The notes beneath the pieces are model-generated. The model did no database searches, was not told where the DNA came from, and saw nothing but the letters and a program-made list of their open reading frames with translations. Position numbers and translations under genes: made by a program. Shown here piece after piece: positions 12,701-23,682 of a DNA stretch of 64,000 nucleotides; positions within the stretch are counted from its first letter, which is position 1, and each line of letters begins with the position of its first letter. The stretch comes from Antedon mediterranea (taxonomy: Eukaryota; Echinodermata; Crinoidea; Comatulida; Antedonidae). The stretch spans positions 13,990,501-14,054,500 of the forward strand of contig NC_092671.1 of NCBI RefSeq assembly GCF_964355755.1. Reading direction: 5' to 3'.

Positions 12701-15700
12701 TGGTTCTATTTTCTGGTTGTCATCATACTGGTGCTTTAGTAGTGCATCATCATTTATGTTGAATAAATGTCTGGACACAGTACTAACGGTAGAGAATAAT
12801 AAAAATAATAAATAAAACTTAATACAGCATAAATTGCAAATAGGACTATATTTAAGTAAATAAAACAATGATCTTCACAACATATGCATCCATTATATAT
12901 TTTTGTATTTTTTATTCAAAACATAGGAGCCAAAGGCTGAATTAAGAATTATATTTTAATATAACTATTCAATTAAATTAAATATTATAAAATTGCTCAT
13001 CATTTTATTGGACGCTAAAGATTTTGTAGTTACCAAGAAACACCTGAACAGTCAGGGGAAAATGAGGTTTTATCAGATAATCTATATTGTTTTGACAACT
13101 CTTGTAACATGACCACAGTGCTGATTTTGCCATTCCAACGAACCCCCACCCCCCCCCCCCCCCCCCAACTGTGAACAGTATTCTCACCTTAGTTGTGTGA
13201 AGATATACCTAGGACTGGCTGCATCCTTACCGCCATGCAGTCTTGTACCAAACTGACCAATTGGAAGAAGCAGATTGAGGTTGTTGCTTCCGATGTAATT
13301 CTGGGCCATGTTAATGATAGTGCTCATTAAGGAAGTCTGTACAGGATAATGATGAAATATTATGTTATATATTGTTCAGTATATGACTTCATCAAACTGG
13401 AAGCAAGAGTTCACATTCATATATATGTACAGCATGGATTTTTCTATGAATACCATTAACCATTGTTTAATCAATTAACATGAATTTCCTAATTAGCTCT
13501 TACCACATACATTTGTTTATTTATGATTTGCAATAATAATAACATACAAATAGTAATTCATTGCTGACTCTTACCTCACCGTGATGGTAAGCTGATATTT
13601 CAGCGACAGAGCCTGCCATCTGTGCCACTTTCACCTCTCTCTTCTCATATTTTTTCATTGCTGCAAACAACACTTTTCTCTGGCCAGGCTTTAGACCTAT
13701 GAATTTAAACAAATGAAACTGTAGCTATTAAAGAGTTATTTATGGATTTTTTTGATGACACAGTATAAGTCAAATTCTTTTGCCATCTTCTCTTATGCTC
13801 TTCACCCTCCAAGTACTATTCTCTTCCAAAATGATTAACTATATTTAGTATCCAATTACAAGCCAAAGTTATGCCTGTGCTATCAACAGTATCTTTAACA
13901 GTAATTTATACTAGAAATGAACTTGGCTACCTACCATCAACCATGCTTGGAATTGAACGCTCATTGTCAGCATTTGAGAACAATACAAGTTCTTTGTTTA
14001 TGAATTCATTGTAAGTGATGTGTCTTGTATCTTTGTTGTACAAATACATCTGAAAAAAGTTTCATTTTTAGAAGATTTATCATTTTAAAATCCATATTAA
14101 TTCAGTGCTTTTGAAATTAAAATGGTTACAAATGTCTAGCAAAAAACACAACATACTATATATCATTACTGATTCAACTTAATTCAAATCATATTAGTTA
14201 TAAATACGAAAGAAACTTACATCTGCAAGTCCGTCTTCTCTTCGTCTTTTACGTTCTTGTAACCATTCTGTTAGCCATTCTTTTCTGTCATCTGCTTTCT
14301 TTTTGCTGAATGCCTACAAATGTATATGAAATTAGACTACTGCATTCAAATGTAATTTTAAAGACTTTATCTGTGTGTTCTTGAGATAGTTGTAAATAAC
14401 AGAACTTAGATGCAGGAAGTGTATACAAACAAACCCCTTCTATTAATATTTTCTGTGGGATTGGAAGCTTACGAGTGACTTTTTTTTTTTAATGTAAAGT
14501 GTACTTAAATAGTTTGCAAACATTATAAGATAAAATAAAGAAAGATAAGAAGATAAGTTTATGTTCTCAAGTACAAAGAGTGCTTTAGATTTTCGTTGAC
14601 TAACCACCAATCAAAGTCAAACCTGTGACGAGGTGAGGAGTCATGTCCTAATATACCTGCATTGACACAATGCACTAAGATGGGGTAAGTTTGGTCAATG
14701 GTCATCGCAAACCGAAAGCTCTGTAATATAATTCCCACGTAAGGACTACTTACCAATTCAATAGCAGCATCATCCTCAGGACCTGCGTATCTGAATGGAA
14801 TACGATGTCTCAACATATCAGAGAAATACTCTTTAGCCTCTTTCATTGTGCTGGTACCCAAACCTATAAGCACATCACAAACAAATTTCACAATTTTGTA
14901 AATTTATTAGTTGCTTCCTGCTGTCTTCAATTCAATACCCAAAAAAAAGATTCTTCTTGAGGTCTAAAAGGTCTCAAGTAGTAAACATTAAAAGGTACAT
15001 CTGGAATACCAGATATACTGCAGTAGGTTAGACAAAGGGTACCTTGTGAGGGTAGAATTTACTGTATACTTGTTTAGCCTAAAAAGAGTTCAAATTGATA
15101 AGCTCATAGGTAGGTATACCAAAAAATTCAAACCTTTGTAGTATTTTATCTTGTAGGTTTTCCAGTTTTCCGTTTCTGACTTCCATTTTTCAAACTCAGG
15201 AAGAGAGAAGAAAGATTTTATATCTTTCGCCTTAGTAACCTGAAAAAATAAATTAAAAAATATTTAAAGATGCATTGTTCCCCCAAAACATGAAAAATAA
15301 AGATTAATAAAATTGGAATTTGAATAGATTATTTTGTAGTTTTGATACTGTTTTTACTTATAAAATGACAATTTGACTGTTTATTGCTTTAAATTTAAGA
15401 TGTATTGTCCCCCAAAAACATGAAAAATGAAGATTAATTAAATCAGACTTTGACTGTTATTTTGTAGTTTAATCAAGTTAATCACTTCCATAGACAAAAT
15501 AATGAAAATGTTTTCGCTTATAAAATGACAAAATAAATGGTTAAATTCAATCAAAAATAAATCCATTTTGTTTTATAATTAAATTGTTTAAGGTAAATAC
15601 ATTTTTTTTCAATACAAATTTTGGTCAAAGTGGATATCTATTATGTTACATTAAAATGGATTATTCAACAAAATTTGTTTTAAGAATTAATTTGTCCAGG

Positions 15701-18700
15701 GGGACACTACTTCTTTAATTTTAAATGTAAATATGTATATGTTTGTATGATGTAATATGTTTAAGCGGATATTAGCCCTTGATGGCATTTGCAGCAATAA
15801 AGAAATTGAATTGAAGAAATTGAATTAGGGTTTCTTTTTTCCGATCCAATTTTTGGTCAAAGTCGATAACTATTAGGCGACATTAAAATGACATATTCAA
15901 CAAAAAAACTTTTAAGAATTATTTGTTCAGGGGGACAATACATCTTTAACACAATCAACTATCACATCAGTTTTTATTAAAAATGCAATCAGAAGCCAGT
16001 CATTGTGGCCAAGCCAATTTCAGAGAATTGATCGTATAAACAAGAAACAAACCTTAACAATAGGAGTAATAAACTCCTCTACAAATTTGTACCGCAATAA
16101 ATGAGGCCAGTTAGTTTGTATGAAGTTGATAAGCAGTCCCTTGATATGAGAACCATCTTGATCCTGATCTGTCATAATCATCACTTTGCCGTAACGTAGT
16201 GACTTGAGGGTAGACTCCTCCGAGTACTTGTTTTTGTATTGAAGACCAAGAATCTTTATGATGTTGTTTATCTCTGCATTCTCCATAATCTACAACATTT
16301 TTAGAAAATATACATTTTTTTTATCAAAACTGTAAATTGTCATAAATGTCCTTATAAGGACCAATAATTTAACATGCTCTTAGTATAAAATAAATAATAC
16401 AAAAAAAACCTTTTTTCATTCCAGTGAAAAGGTCGCTTGGATTGTCTTATTGAGGTGTATGATAGTAAAAATATTTTTTAGCATTATACAATATTGTTTA
16501 CATTACATTAACTTAATACTATGCTTAAGTATAACAATCTTTAAACCAAAAGTCAATTGAACAAAATACATACCTGTTTATGCGACGCCTCACGAACGTT
16601 CAAAAGTTTACCCCTAAGTGGGAATACACCATAGCGATCACGACCTACTACACCTAGACCACTGACAGCCAATGACTTGGCTGAATCTCCCTCTGTTAGA
16701 ATTAGTGTACAATCTAGAGAATGTTTCCCACCGGCGTTGTTGGCATCATCTAGCTTTGGAATACCCTTCAGTTTAGAATGTTTTGTTGTATGGCATTTCT
16801 TGTCAAGTTGACTCTGTAATCAGAAATTCAAGTACAGTATTACTTAATGCTTACAACATACATTTTATATTGATGTATTTACACTGACAACACTTTGTAT
16901 AGCTGCTGCACCTAAGGTATATATTTCTAATTTGGCACACAAAAGATAAAGAAAGTAGAAATCAATTGATACAAGACTAATGAGAGAGACAAGAGTATGC
17001 GTATGCTTTAACATTTAGACATAATTCATTATTGAATACGTACCTGAGCTTTAAATTTCATCCAAGACATTACACTCTCCACAACTCCACATCCCATTGC
17101 CTAAAAGTAGAAATAAATTGAAAACAAAATCATATAGATTGTATTTTCTTAATTCATTTCAAGGTATTCTTCTAACAATATGGAATAGATATTTTTTTTC
17201 AATATAAACTCATATTCAAGATTGACTCAAAATGAATAGATGGTAGACATATTTGAGAATTTAACATATTGTTCTATTTGATAATTTCCAAGAATCCAAC
17301 AAATTCTCAACACGTCTTCTGCCTCTGGAGTAATACATTTGTTTTAGTTCAAGTTCAAGTTCAAAAAACATTTATTTATTCAACAATGGCATTATACAGT
17401 ATAATATAATTATAGGTGTGTACATAAATGAAAACATAGTAATAAGCCATCATTTGGGGTCTTCTCTAGAAGAAAACAAGTTTCTTGTCTCGAGAAAGAC
17501 CCCAGAAACAATTTATTCTATCTGTACAAGGAAGCCACAGTATAGAAGCTTCTTGGATACTAGGTAAAACTAGGTAATGCTAGGTAAAACTAGATAGGTA
17601 AATCTATACAGAACAATGGTATTCATAATGAGCGTATTCTTATCAAATAAAACCTTACCTGCTTGAAGAATTTGTCACTAAGTTCACACTTAGACCCAAA
17701 TTTCTTAGCCTGCAGTGTCATGTTCTCTTTGGTTTGAGAATCAAAAGATGGATTTTCTATCAGGCAGTTTATGAACACCCATAAATGATTTTTGATCTAA
17801 TGGAAAAAACAAAACATTCATTCATTGCAATTAGTATATAATATATAGTATAGTAGTGGAAACTGTAGATTGGTGGTTCCACTTGGTTCCAACTAGAGAT
17901 GTGAATCAAATGCGTAAGGGCAATTATTGTGATTTGATCAATCACAAGTGATGGATGATTCAAACCATTGCTTGTCATTGGTCAACTCGCTTGTGTTGTG
18001 CTTATGTAATTGTGCGTCGGAACAAAGCTTGACAAAGGAGCATCTATAAAATGTTTATACATGTATACAGACAAGCTCAAATATAGAAAAAGAATATAAC
18101 AATCATTAAGCAGTGCCTACCTGAAACGGCTTGATATTAAGGCCACCTTTGTTCTTCTTCTTAATGGTCTCCATTAATTTTGTGACAATTTGGTCAGTGA
18201 CATAATCTGTATGTCGTCCACCCTACAAAAGAAACAAGCAGTTACTAAATAAATAAATTATAATGAACTTCTTAGATCTGGTCTTAAGCTACAATAACAG
18301 TAGAGTGACCTTCAACTGGATGGGAATGACAAGTCAATCCTTGGTGTTTGCCCTATTCTGACATAAATTGTATTTATTGAGAATACTTGGGTGGGATTCG
18401 AACGCACGACCTCCAGATCAATAGCCTGGCGTTCATACCTCTAGACCATCGAGCTTGCACTGATGGGTCAAGTCAATCCTTGCCAACAAGTGCATTGACG
18501 TTCGAGTGACAGCATCTTAGAGGAAATTTCCAAGTTTTTAATAATTGCTTTTAAAAAATAGCAAAGAACAATAATTAAGAATCACATGCTTATTACTACT
18601 GTCACCATTGACATCATCATCAATTATGAAATATTGCTTACTTTAGTGGTAGCAATACTGTTTACAAAGCTGACTTGCTGGAATCCCTTTTCACTCATAC

Positions 18701-21700
18701 AAATGCAGACTTCCCATCTTGGATTAACAACCTCATGTACTACTTTAAGCTTGTTACCCTCTTCATCCACTTTATCCTTGAGGTAAAAGTCAACATAAGA
18801 CTTGAAACCATTTACCTAAAATAAAATTAGAATAGAAAAAATGCCACTTACAATCAAAAGCCCATATTCAGAAGTATTCTATTCTCTTTCTGAAAACAAT
18901 AATTGATTTTAATCATTTTACATTTTTATAAGAATGTTTTACTTACAGGTAATTTCTTTCCATTCAAGAACACCTTAACTCCTTTTGCAGCACCAGCTAT
19001 GTCGTATGCCCTTCTTGTAAGTAGAGCCACCGTGTCTGCATCAAGTGATTCCATATGGAACTTTGGTAAATCTGGCTTGAAGGTGATCTCTGTGAAGTCC
19101 TTGCCATCATAAGGTATAATCTTGTGTGAACCAGCTTTACCCATGTTGTCTGTCCATGTCTGTAGACATTAAGTGTCAATGTACTTAACATAGTAATAAT
19201 GATCAAGCACTCAAGTGATACATTTAGATAACTGGCCTTCCAAATGCTTTTGCCAAATTGGGTAAAAAAAAGTACCTAGTTGTAAATAAAGTCCATCTAG
19301 AAGGTCTGATAAACTAGCCTGGTGCTATTAGCTAGCTCCTTTGATATTATTACATAATATTTTACACAAGGCTAGTACCATGACATCCTCGGCATGCCCA
19401 CTCTTTCGTAAACTATTTTGTCAAACAAAATTGATATAATACTCACTTGACTAAACTTTTTCTTGTATTCTTTGCATGCTGTTACTACTCTAAACTTTTT
19501 ACTGAATATGTTACATAACTTTGCACCATAACCATTACGCCCGCCTAAAGAAATTTAAATATTTCATTATGCACCACCAAAAAACACAGCATAATCCATG
19601 CATGTTGGAATATGTCAATTTTTTTTGTTGAAGTCCATTTAGTTACATACAGTATCGAAGCTTGAATGTTTAGAATTGGATATGTTTGTTAGAAGACACC
19701 CTGCCAGTACAAGTTGGTTTACCTCCTACCATGGCTTTTGGATGAGATGTTTAACTTCTTGTCCCGTATACATAAAAGCATAAAAAAGATCTTGGTACTC
19801 ATTAATTGAAATAAATAATTGAAATATATATTTATACTGGGTAACCTCTTCAGTCAAAGACTAGTCTCCCAGAGGGCCCAGTTGGTGATCAGTGGCTGTG
19901 ATGTACTAGTACACCGGGGTAACCCCCTACTCGTCTCGAAAAATGTACTAGGTTCTTTAAAGTGCACACGAGCTAGATGTGTACACTGGACCTACGGTTT
20001 ATAGTCCTTATCCGAGAAGACTCGTTCTACCACCAGAACCATGGAGTGAGTGAGCCTCGAACCCCTGCCGATGTTATGGCTACGTAATTACGGTTCCACT
20101 GTCTTAACCGCTCGGCCACTCACTCACTTAAGGTATGCAATAATGCCACCGTGATCAAATACTAACCTGTAACTTTACGCTCTTCGTCATCATAATTACT
20201 TGATGTTAACAAATGACCAAAAATCAACTCAGGTACAAACACTTTTTCAGTTTGGTGTTCAACAATTGGGATACCTTTACCATTGTTCCATATAGTGATG
20301 GTATTATTTTCACTGGAAAAAATAAAAATAAATAATTCCTATTAGTTATTAAAAATATAATATATGTGTACATAAAAGAAAGCCATCAGATGACCTAGGC
20401 TTCAGAATTTGAAAAAATCTGCTTAATTCAATTAAAAAAATGCATCAATCCTGTTGACCCTTAATTGTCACAAATAGAACAAAAGGTGATTATTTGTTGG
20501 TTTGTAATAGAGGACAAAAAGAGCATAGAAGACTAAGTAGACTTACGGCTCAATAGTGATCTTAATAGTGTCCATAGATGAATCTCTCTGTTTATTATCA
20601 GCAGCATTCACTGAAATAAAAATAAAATAATAATTAAAATACATTAGATCACTTTTGTAGCTTAGCTTAGGGTGAATATGTATGGAAAGAAAATTGTACT
20701 AGTTTACAATCAGAGTTGAAATTTAAGCTGGACAGAAGGCGTAAAATAAATGTTTTGATCCAGAAGAAATTCTAGCATAGTCACCTCAGCACATCTACAT
20801 TTATGATAAATTAACAAATTGGATCAATAATAAAACAGAAACAACTATTTATTTAATAATTAAAAATCATTAGCCATATTGGACATTCCTTACCTAGGAT
20901 TTCATCAAATATTTTATACAACCCAGGTACAAATGTAACCTCTCTATTTACAAGACCTTCTTCTCCATCATGTACCCACATTTGCTGTGAAGAGAAACAT
21001 GTTTAATTTAACCTTGATTTACTAAGTTGATATTTGACATCTAAAGTTATGCTCTGGTATTCCTAAAATTACTGATTCATTATGGGGCGAATTTTAGTGG
21101 ATGATGAGCTCCAAAACTTCTCTAAAAGGTTTTTAAATTGGTTAACATTTATAGCTTCTAGGGCCAAGTTGTTCCATGATTATGTTTTGATACAGTATAA
21201 ACTCACTGATTAAACCAATTGCATATGAAATATTTAATATTTTTTTTTACCATGAAATGGAAACTGATTACATTATTAATACCTGTTTGACAGGCTCAGT
21301 TGATCCAATGTAGGAGTCTGGTCGAAGCAGTATATGCTCCAACTGTGTCTTCTTTTGGTAGATCCTTTCCACTGACATCCTCTTATTTGATTTCTTCTGG
21401 TGTGGTTTTGCCTCATCTTCACTATCATTATCAAATATAGTCTATAAAAAAGATACATATCATTAGAAGAAGAAGCAAAATATTGGTAATTGTGTATGTA
21501 ATTGTAATACTGTATTTAATGTATATTGGAAAAAATAACAAGATTAAATTTTATAGAGTTTGTTTTTATTTGGGGCATAAAGCTGAATCATATTATTCAA
21601 CCCCTACTACTGCATTCAGGTTGAGTAAGGAAGACCTAAAAATGTTTAATTAGACGATCAGGATAAACAGGTTACTAATTTCATGAACAATCTGAAATGT

Positions 21701-22809
21701 ACGTCCAAAATTCGGCGCTAGTTCCGTTTCGCACCTGTAATTTATTTCGACTCAAAATGTGTTAAGAAACTTTATCGTGAGTACCACACCTTAGAATTAG
21801 GCCTCAAAAATACTTTTACGAAGGAGATCACACAAAAAGTGACAAATAAATGCTTTAAATTGATGAATTTACAGACGCTTTTCTCGCACATCGGTTCGTC
21901 AATTTCGCATACGCCATGTTCAATGTTGTTGTTTCTATGGAGCGCCAAAAGAGCATTTATTTGTCACTTTTTGTGTGATCTCCTTCGTAAAAGTATTTTT
22001 GAGGCCTAATTCTAAGGTGTGGTACTCGCGATAAAGTTTCTGAACCCATTTTGAGTCGAAATAAATGAAAGGTGCGAAACGGAACTAGCGCCCAAAATTC
22101 TCTGGGCATGGTTTCTTTTGCGGTCAAGACACAACATATTGAATTTTGGATCTCCTGAATTTTTATCAAGAAAAATGTGTGAAATGGATGACAAAATTCA
22201 AAATATAAACAAAATTTGCAGTCCTGACCTCTAGGCCTATTTATTTCATCAAGTACTACCTAGGCATAGCCCTACTTTAAAGAGCTAGGCCGTTAACTTT
22301 AGATGGACTAGGCCTAGGCCTAGAGGGTGTTCCATATCAAATCCTACCACATCACATACAGAAGGCCAACACCTACTCTAGACTGAGTGAGGTAGGCTAG
22401 AGGGCCTCAAGGTTAGGTCTAGCCTAGGCTAGCTATATTGAAGGGGACTAGCCTAGATTATTTATGCTAAGTTCTTTATTCATCTTACCCTCAACGGTGT
22501 TGTGGCATCCATAATTAACCATAAACTCCAAACTTAAATCAAAACAAAGATATGTTCTATACTTATTAGAAAACTTCCGTCGTTTTTTTAGCTGGATGAC
22601 AACAAACCAGAGAATATCAATATCGCTTGCTCTGCTTCTTGATGAACGTGAAGAAAGTTCCCGCGTATAGATAATTATTTAAATTTAAGAATCTGATTGA
22701 CCAATAAGGTCACACTTTTCATTCTTAAGAGGGCGTAAGTATAAAATAAATAAGAACATAAACTTACCACCCACTTTAGACCTTTTTTTGAGTCTGCTTT
22801 CGATTCCAT
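6449..22809 (-). CDS. TOP2: DNA topoisomerase II, complete 30-exon gene
   Basis: ATP-dependent type IIA topoisomerase: it cuts both strands of one duplex, passes another through and reseals, to decatenate chromosomes and relax supercoils in the nucleus. Joining 30 exons at GT/AG sites gives one uninterrupted frame of about 1502 residues, close to human TOP2A (1531). All key motifs are present: GRNGYGAK at 169-176, QTK at 384-386, EGDSAKS at 469-475, the DxDxD triad at 549-553, and the catalytic tyrosine at 813 in PRYIFTQL. Exon phases match across every junction. The exon coordinates are given in the block entries. The gene looks functional, and it is likely the single TOP2 of an invertebrate, with an N terminus of the TOP2B kind. 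Identity is essentially certain from the motif order; splice sites are read by eye. Confidence 0.97.
8954..9190 (+). mobile_element. tRNA-derived SINE, family A, copy 1
   Basis: Begins with GTGAGTGGCTGAGCAGTAGA and a TTTGAGGCTC B-box relic, then a body with GGTGGTAGAATGAGTCTTCT, GGACTATAAACTGTAGG and CCAGTGTACAC. The same order is found on the minus strand at 19.8-20.1 kb, which defines the family. It lies in TOP2 intron 25. Confidence 0.8.
10129..14863 (-). CDS. TOP2: TOP2 exons 15-24: cleavage core (winged helix, tower, coiled coil)
   Basis: Exons: 14754-14863, 14221-14313, 13935-14049, 13575-13696, 13188-13336, 12551-12782, 12213-12412, 11262-11397, 10763-10958, 10129-10463. The winged-helix segment includes GLKPGQRKVLF and YHHGE in exon 18. 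Exon 19 ends just after the active-site pair R812-Y813 (PRYIFTQL), whose phosphotyrosine link holds the cut DNA 5' end. A first reading that stopped exon 19 at an earlier GT, right at this tyrosine, would lose it; the donor at 13187 restores frame and motif. Exon 20 has the WYCPIIPMVLVNG and GIGTGWS motifs. Exons 21-24 hold the tower and coiled-coil C-gate, ending in the conserved WSLTKEKKDEL and FLEELE. Confidence 0.95.
10984..11082. mobile_element. short MITE with CTACACTATCAA inverted ends
   Basis: CTACACTATCAA at 10988-10999 is matched by its exact complement at 11064-11075. The interior has AATATTGTAGTGATATGATG. The same left end and interior recur at 59.06-59.17 kb, so this is a dispersed family. 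It lies in TOP2 intron 22. Confidence 0.75.
11560..12045. mobile_element. fold-back element with TAGACCATTGCTATA ends
   Basis: TAGACCATTGCTATA at 11570-11584 faces its perfect complement at 11931-11945. A further GACTGTTTTATAGCAAT lies near 12025-12041, and the interior has a short TTTGTTACT..TACGCG duplication. It fills most of TOP2 intron 21. It is probably a non-autonomous DNA transposon with a nested or duplicated right end. Confidence 0.6.
12478..12530 (+). mobile_element. tRNA-like B-box remnant
   Basis: CAGGGTTCAAATCCCAAAG matches the pol III B box and T-arm, with weak sequence before it. It is probably a worn SINE head in TOP2 intron 20. There is too little left to place in a family. 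Confidence 0.3.
15134..17100 (-). CDS. TOP2: TOP2 exons 11-14: transducer end and TOPRIM domain
   Basis: Exons: 17044-17100, 16574-16813, 16053-16289, 15134-15239. Exon 12 carries EGDSAKS, whose glutamate binds the catalytic magnesium and begins the TOPRIM fold, followed by GVVGRDRYGVFPLRGKLLN. Exon 13 has MIMTDQDQDGSHIKGLLINF with the three metal-binding aspartates, then the EEFITPIVK strand. Exon 14 is the FFSLPEFEKWK segment leading into KYYKGLGTST, which is split by an intron after KYYK. Each motif sits 8 residues later than in human TOP2A, showing an ungapped core. Intron 13 between 15240 and 16052 contains a nested MITE. Confidence 0.96.
15264..15949. mobile_element. nested MITE pair with TTAA and GGGGGACA termini
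   Basis: The outer ends read TTAAAGATGCATTGTTCCCC (15264) and GGGGGACAATACATCTTTAA (15930-15949). A second pair of the same ends lies inside, near 15394 and 15699-15718. TTAA borders both ends, as in piggyBac-type insertion. A tail-like segment ATTGAATTGAAGAAATTGAA lies between the inner and outer right ends. The element is in TOP2 intron 13. Confidence 0.6.
17340..17510 (-). mobile_element. LINE 3' end fragment
   Basis: On the minus strand the sequence runs into TTGAATAAATAAATG followed by short TTGAAC repeats, the kind of simple tail seen on CR1/L2-like elements. No reverse transcriptase frame is present. It lies in TOP2 intron 10. Confidence 0.5.
17659..21441 (-). CDS. TOP2: TOP2 exons 2-10: ATPase N-gate (GHKL fold)
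   Basis: Exons: 21283-21441, 20894-20984, 20547-20610, 20167-20312, 19447-19544, 18947-19159, 18642-18815, 18121-18222, 17659-17796. This block binds ATP and dimerises to capture the transported DNA. Exon 2 has SVERIYQKKTQLEHILLRPD and SYIGS. Exons 3-4 supply FDEIL-VNAADNK, with the conserved magnesium-coordinating asparagine. Exon 6 has the glycine-rich GRNGYGAKLCNIFS loop. Exon 8 gives the FVNSIATTKGGRH segment across the 8/9 junction. Exon 10 holds the QTK loop whose lysine contacts the ATP gamma-phosphate. Introns 5 and 8 carry SINE sequence, and introns 9 and 10 carry MITE and LINE-tail remnants. Confidence 0.96.
17870..18025. mobile_element. decayed MITE related to the one at 61.5 kb
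   Basis: Shares CACAAGTGATGG, GCTTGTCATTGGT and CGCTTGTGTTG with the intact element at 61501-61677. Only traces of the GGTTCC end remain (17875-17895). It lies in TOP2 intron 9. Confidence 0.55.
18386..18456 (-). mobile_element. tRNA-like SINE head, second family
   Basis: On the minus strand GATGGTCTAGAGGTATGAAC gives an A box, CCAGG/TCTGG would form a five-pair anticodon stem around a seven-base loop, and GTGCGTTCGAATCCCACC gives a B box. The acceptor ends do not pair, so this is not a working tRNA gene. It lies in TOP2 intron 8. The body downstream is not clearly shared with family A. Confidence 0.6.
19800..20128 (-). mobile_element. tRNA-derived SINE, family A, copy 2 (better preserved)
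   Basis: Read on the minus strand it starts GTGAGTGGCCGAGCGGTTAA, an A-box-like tRNA head, followed by GGGGTTCGAGGCTC, a B box. Then comes the shared body (GGTGGTAGAACGAGTCTTCT, CCAGTGTACACATC) and an AT-rich tail. It sits in TOP2 intron 5 in the same direction as the gene. The head resembles a class II (Leu/Ser-like) tRNA, but the rest is not a tRNA. Confidence 0.85.
21714..22092. mobile_element. long fold-back repeat in TOP2 intron 1
   Basis: The left arm 21714-21856 and right arm 21951-22092 are reverse complements with only a few differences over about 142 bp, separated by about 94 bp. Both outer ends start GGCGCTAGTTCC. The arms carry no frame. It is probably a fold-back or MITE insertion. 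Since it lies within the transcript from exon 1a, the pre-mRNA could form a long duplex. Confidence 0.8.
22489..22512 (-). CDS. TOP2: possible alternative TOP2 first coding exon 1b
   Basis: A 24-nt ATG exon (MDATTPLR) lies inside intron 1 and ends in phase 0 before GTAAGA, so it could splice to exon 2 in frame and replace the 14 residues of exon 1a, giving about 1496 residues. Upstream in the minus direction lie an E2F-like TTCCCGCG (22658-22665) and an inverted CCAAT box (22701-22705). It could instead be chance; transcript data are needed to settle it. Confidence 0.45.
22655..22706 (-). promoter_or_regulatory. TOP2: E2F-like site and inverted CCAAT box before exon 1b
   Basis: The plus strand shows TTCCCGCG at 22658-22665 and CCAAT at 22701-22705, about 150-190 bases upstream of the exon 1b start codon. 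Inverted CCAAT boxes bound by NF-Y drive proliferative expression of vertebrate TOP2A. The same pairing here suggests a cell-cycle-responsive promoter. Confidence 0.45.
22768..22809 (-). CDS. TOP2: TOP2 first coding exon 1a
   Basis: A 42-nt coding exon, MESKADSKKGLKWV, ends in phase 0 at a strong GTAAG donor. Joined to exon 2 it gives WV followed by TIFD. From memory, human TOP2B has WV followed by TLFDQ at its exon 1/2 junction, with the five residues used alternatively. That resemblance supports 1a as the ancestral first exon. An ATTGG (inverted CCAAT) lies upstream at 23202-23206. Confidence 0.75.
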
Positions 22810-22859
22810 TATAATCGTAAATATACAATAAAATTCCTAGGTGTCTTTCAGTACCTTTG

Positions 22860-23682
22860 TATTCGGTATCTGTTTTCTAGTTGGTTTGCTAACGTTTCTG
22901 TCTACTACTTAAAAAAAACACCGGTTGGTGATCTGACGATTTTTTCACTCAGTCAGTAGTCTTTGTCACAGGAGGGAAAAATCTTCATAGATCCTAATTA
23001 AAATTCCACTTACAGTTACAAATAACTTCAATAGGTATATAAAAATAGTCAGATTCTCTTGTTAAACAAAAAAGTGATTGTATAGCCTCTATCATGCCAA
23101 AAATACAATATATATTCTTAACCTTTGCAGTTCAATGGAAGCAGACATCTTGCTCACCGAGTTAAACGTTCACAGACTATTGTGAATGTATATGTTGTCC
23201 CATTGGATAAGAATTAATTGGTATCCTGTCGACTTATAGTAGCTGCTGAATCTTATATGTATTATTATTATTCATAAAATAAGTGTACTGTATATTAAAT
23301 TCCATTTTTTTTTATCAAGCAAGCACACAGTTGAGTTCAAGAAAAAAATCGATTTGGTACACATGTTGGTGGCGGGTCCGGTCATAGTTCAAACATGGAG
23401 TAAAGAATAAGTTACTCCATGGTTCAAACAAAGAACTAATAAAATGATAATGTTCCCGGTCCCTATATAAATCTGTAGTCTTTGGACAACATGACTGCGC
23501 AATTAATTCAAATTACCTCATATTTCAAATAACAACTTCACTTTAATAACATTTTTGACAAATAAAAACTCCAAAAAAAGTGTTTAAAAAATGATTATCC
23601 GTGTAGAAGCATATCAATGGGTGATAAACCACTGTGCGACAGGACTAATGATTTCATATGACGATACACAAAGACAAACACA
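22860..23682. other. TOP2 upstream flank, no gene recognised
   Basis: AT-rich DNA between exon 1a and the satellite array. One ATTGG (inverted CCAAT relative to TOP2) lies at 23202-23206. No TATA element is placed with confidence. Confidence 0.4.

Noticed and set aside
13188-13210. Earlier GTATAT donor for TOP2 exon 19 at 13208
   Set aside because: It would remove the catalytic tyrosine and break the frame with exon 20; the GTGAGA donor at 13187 keeps both.
18386-18456. A functional tRNA gene
   Set aside because: The A and B boxes and anticodon stem are visible, but the acceptor stem does not pair, so it is a SINE head or relic.
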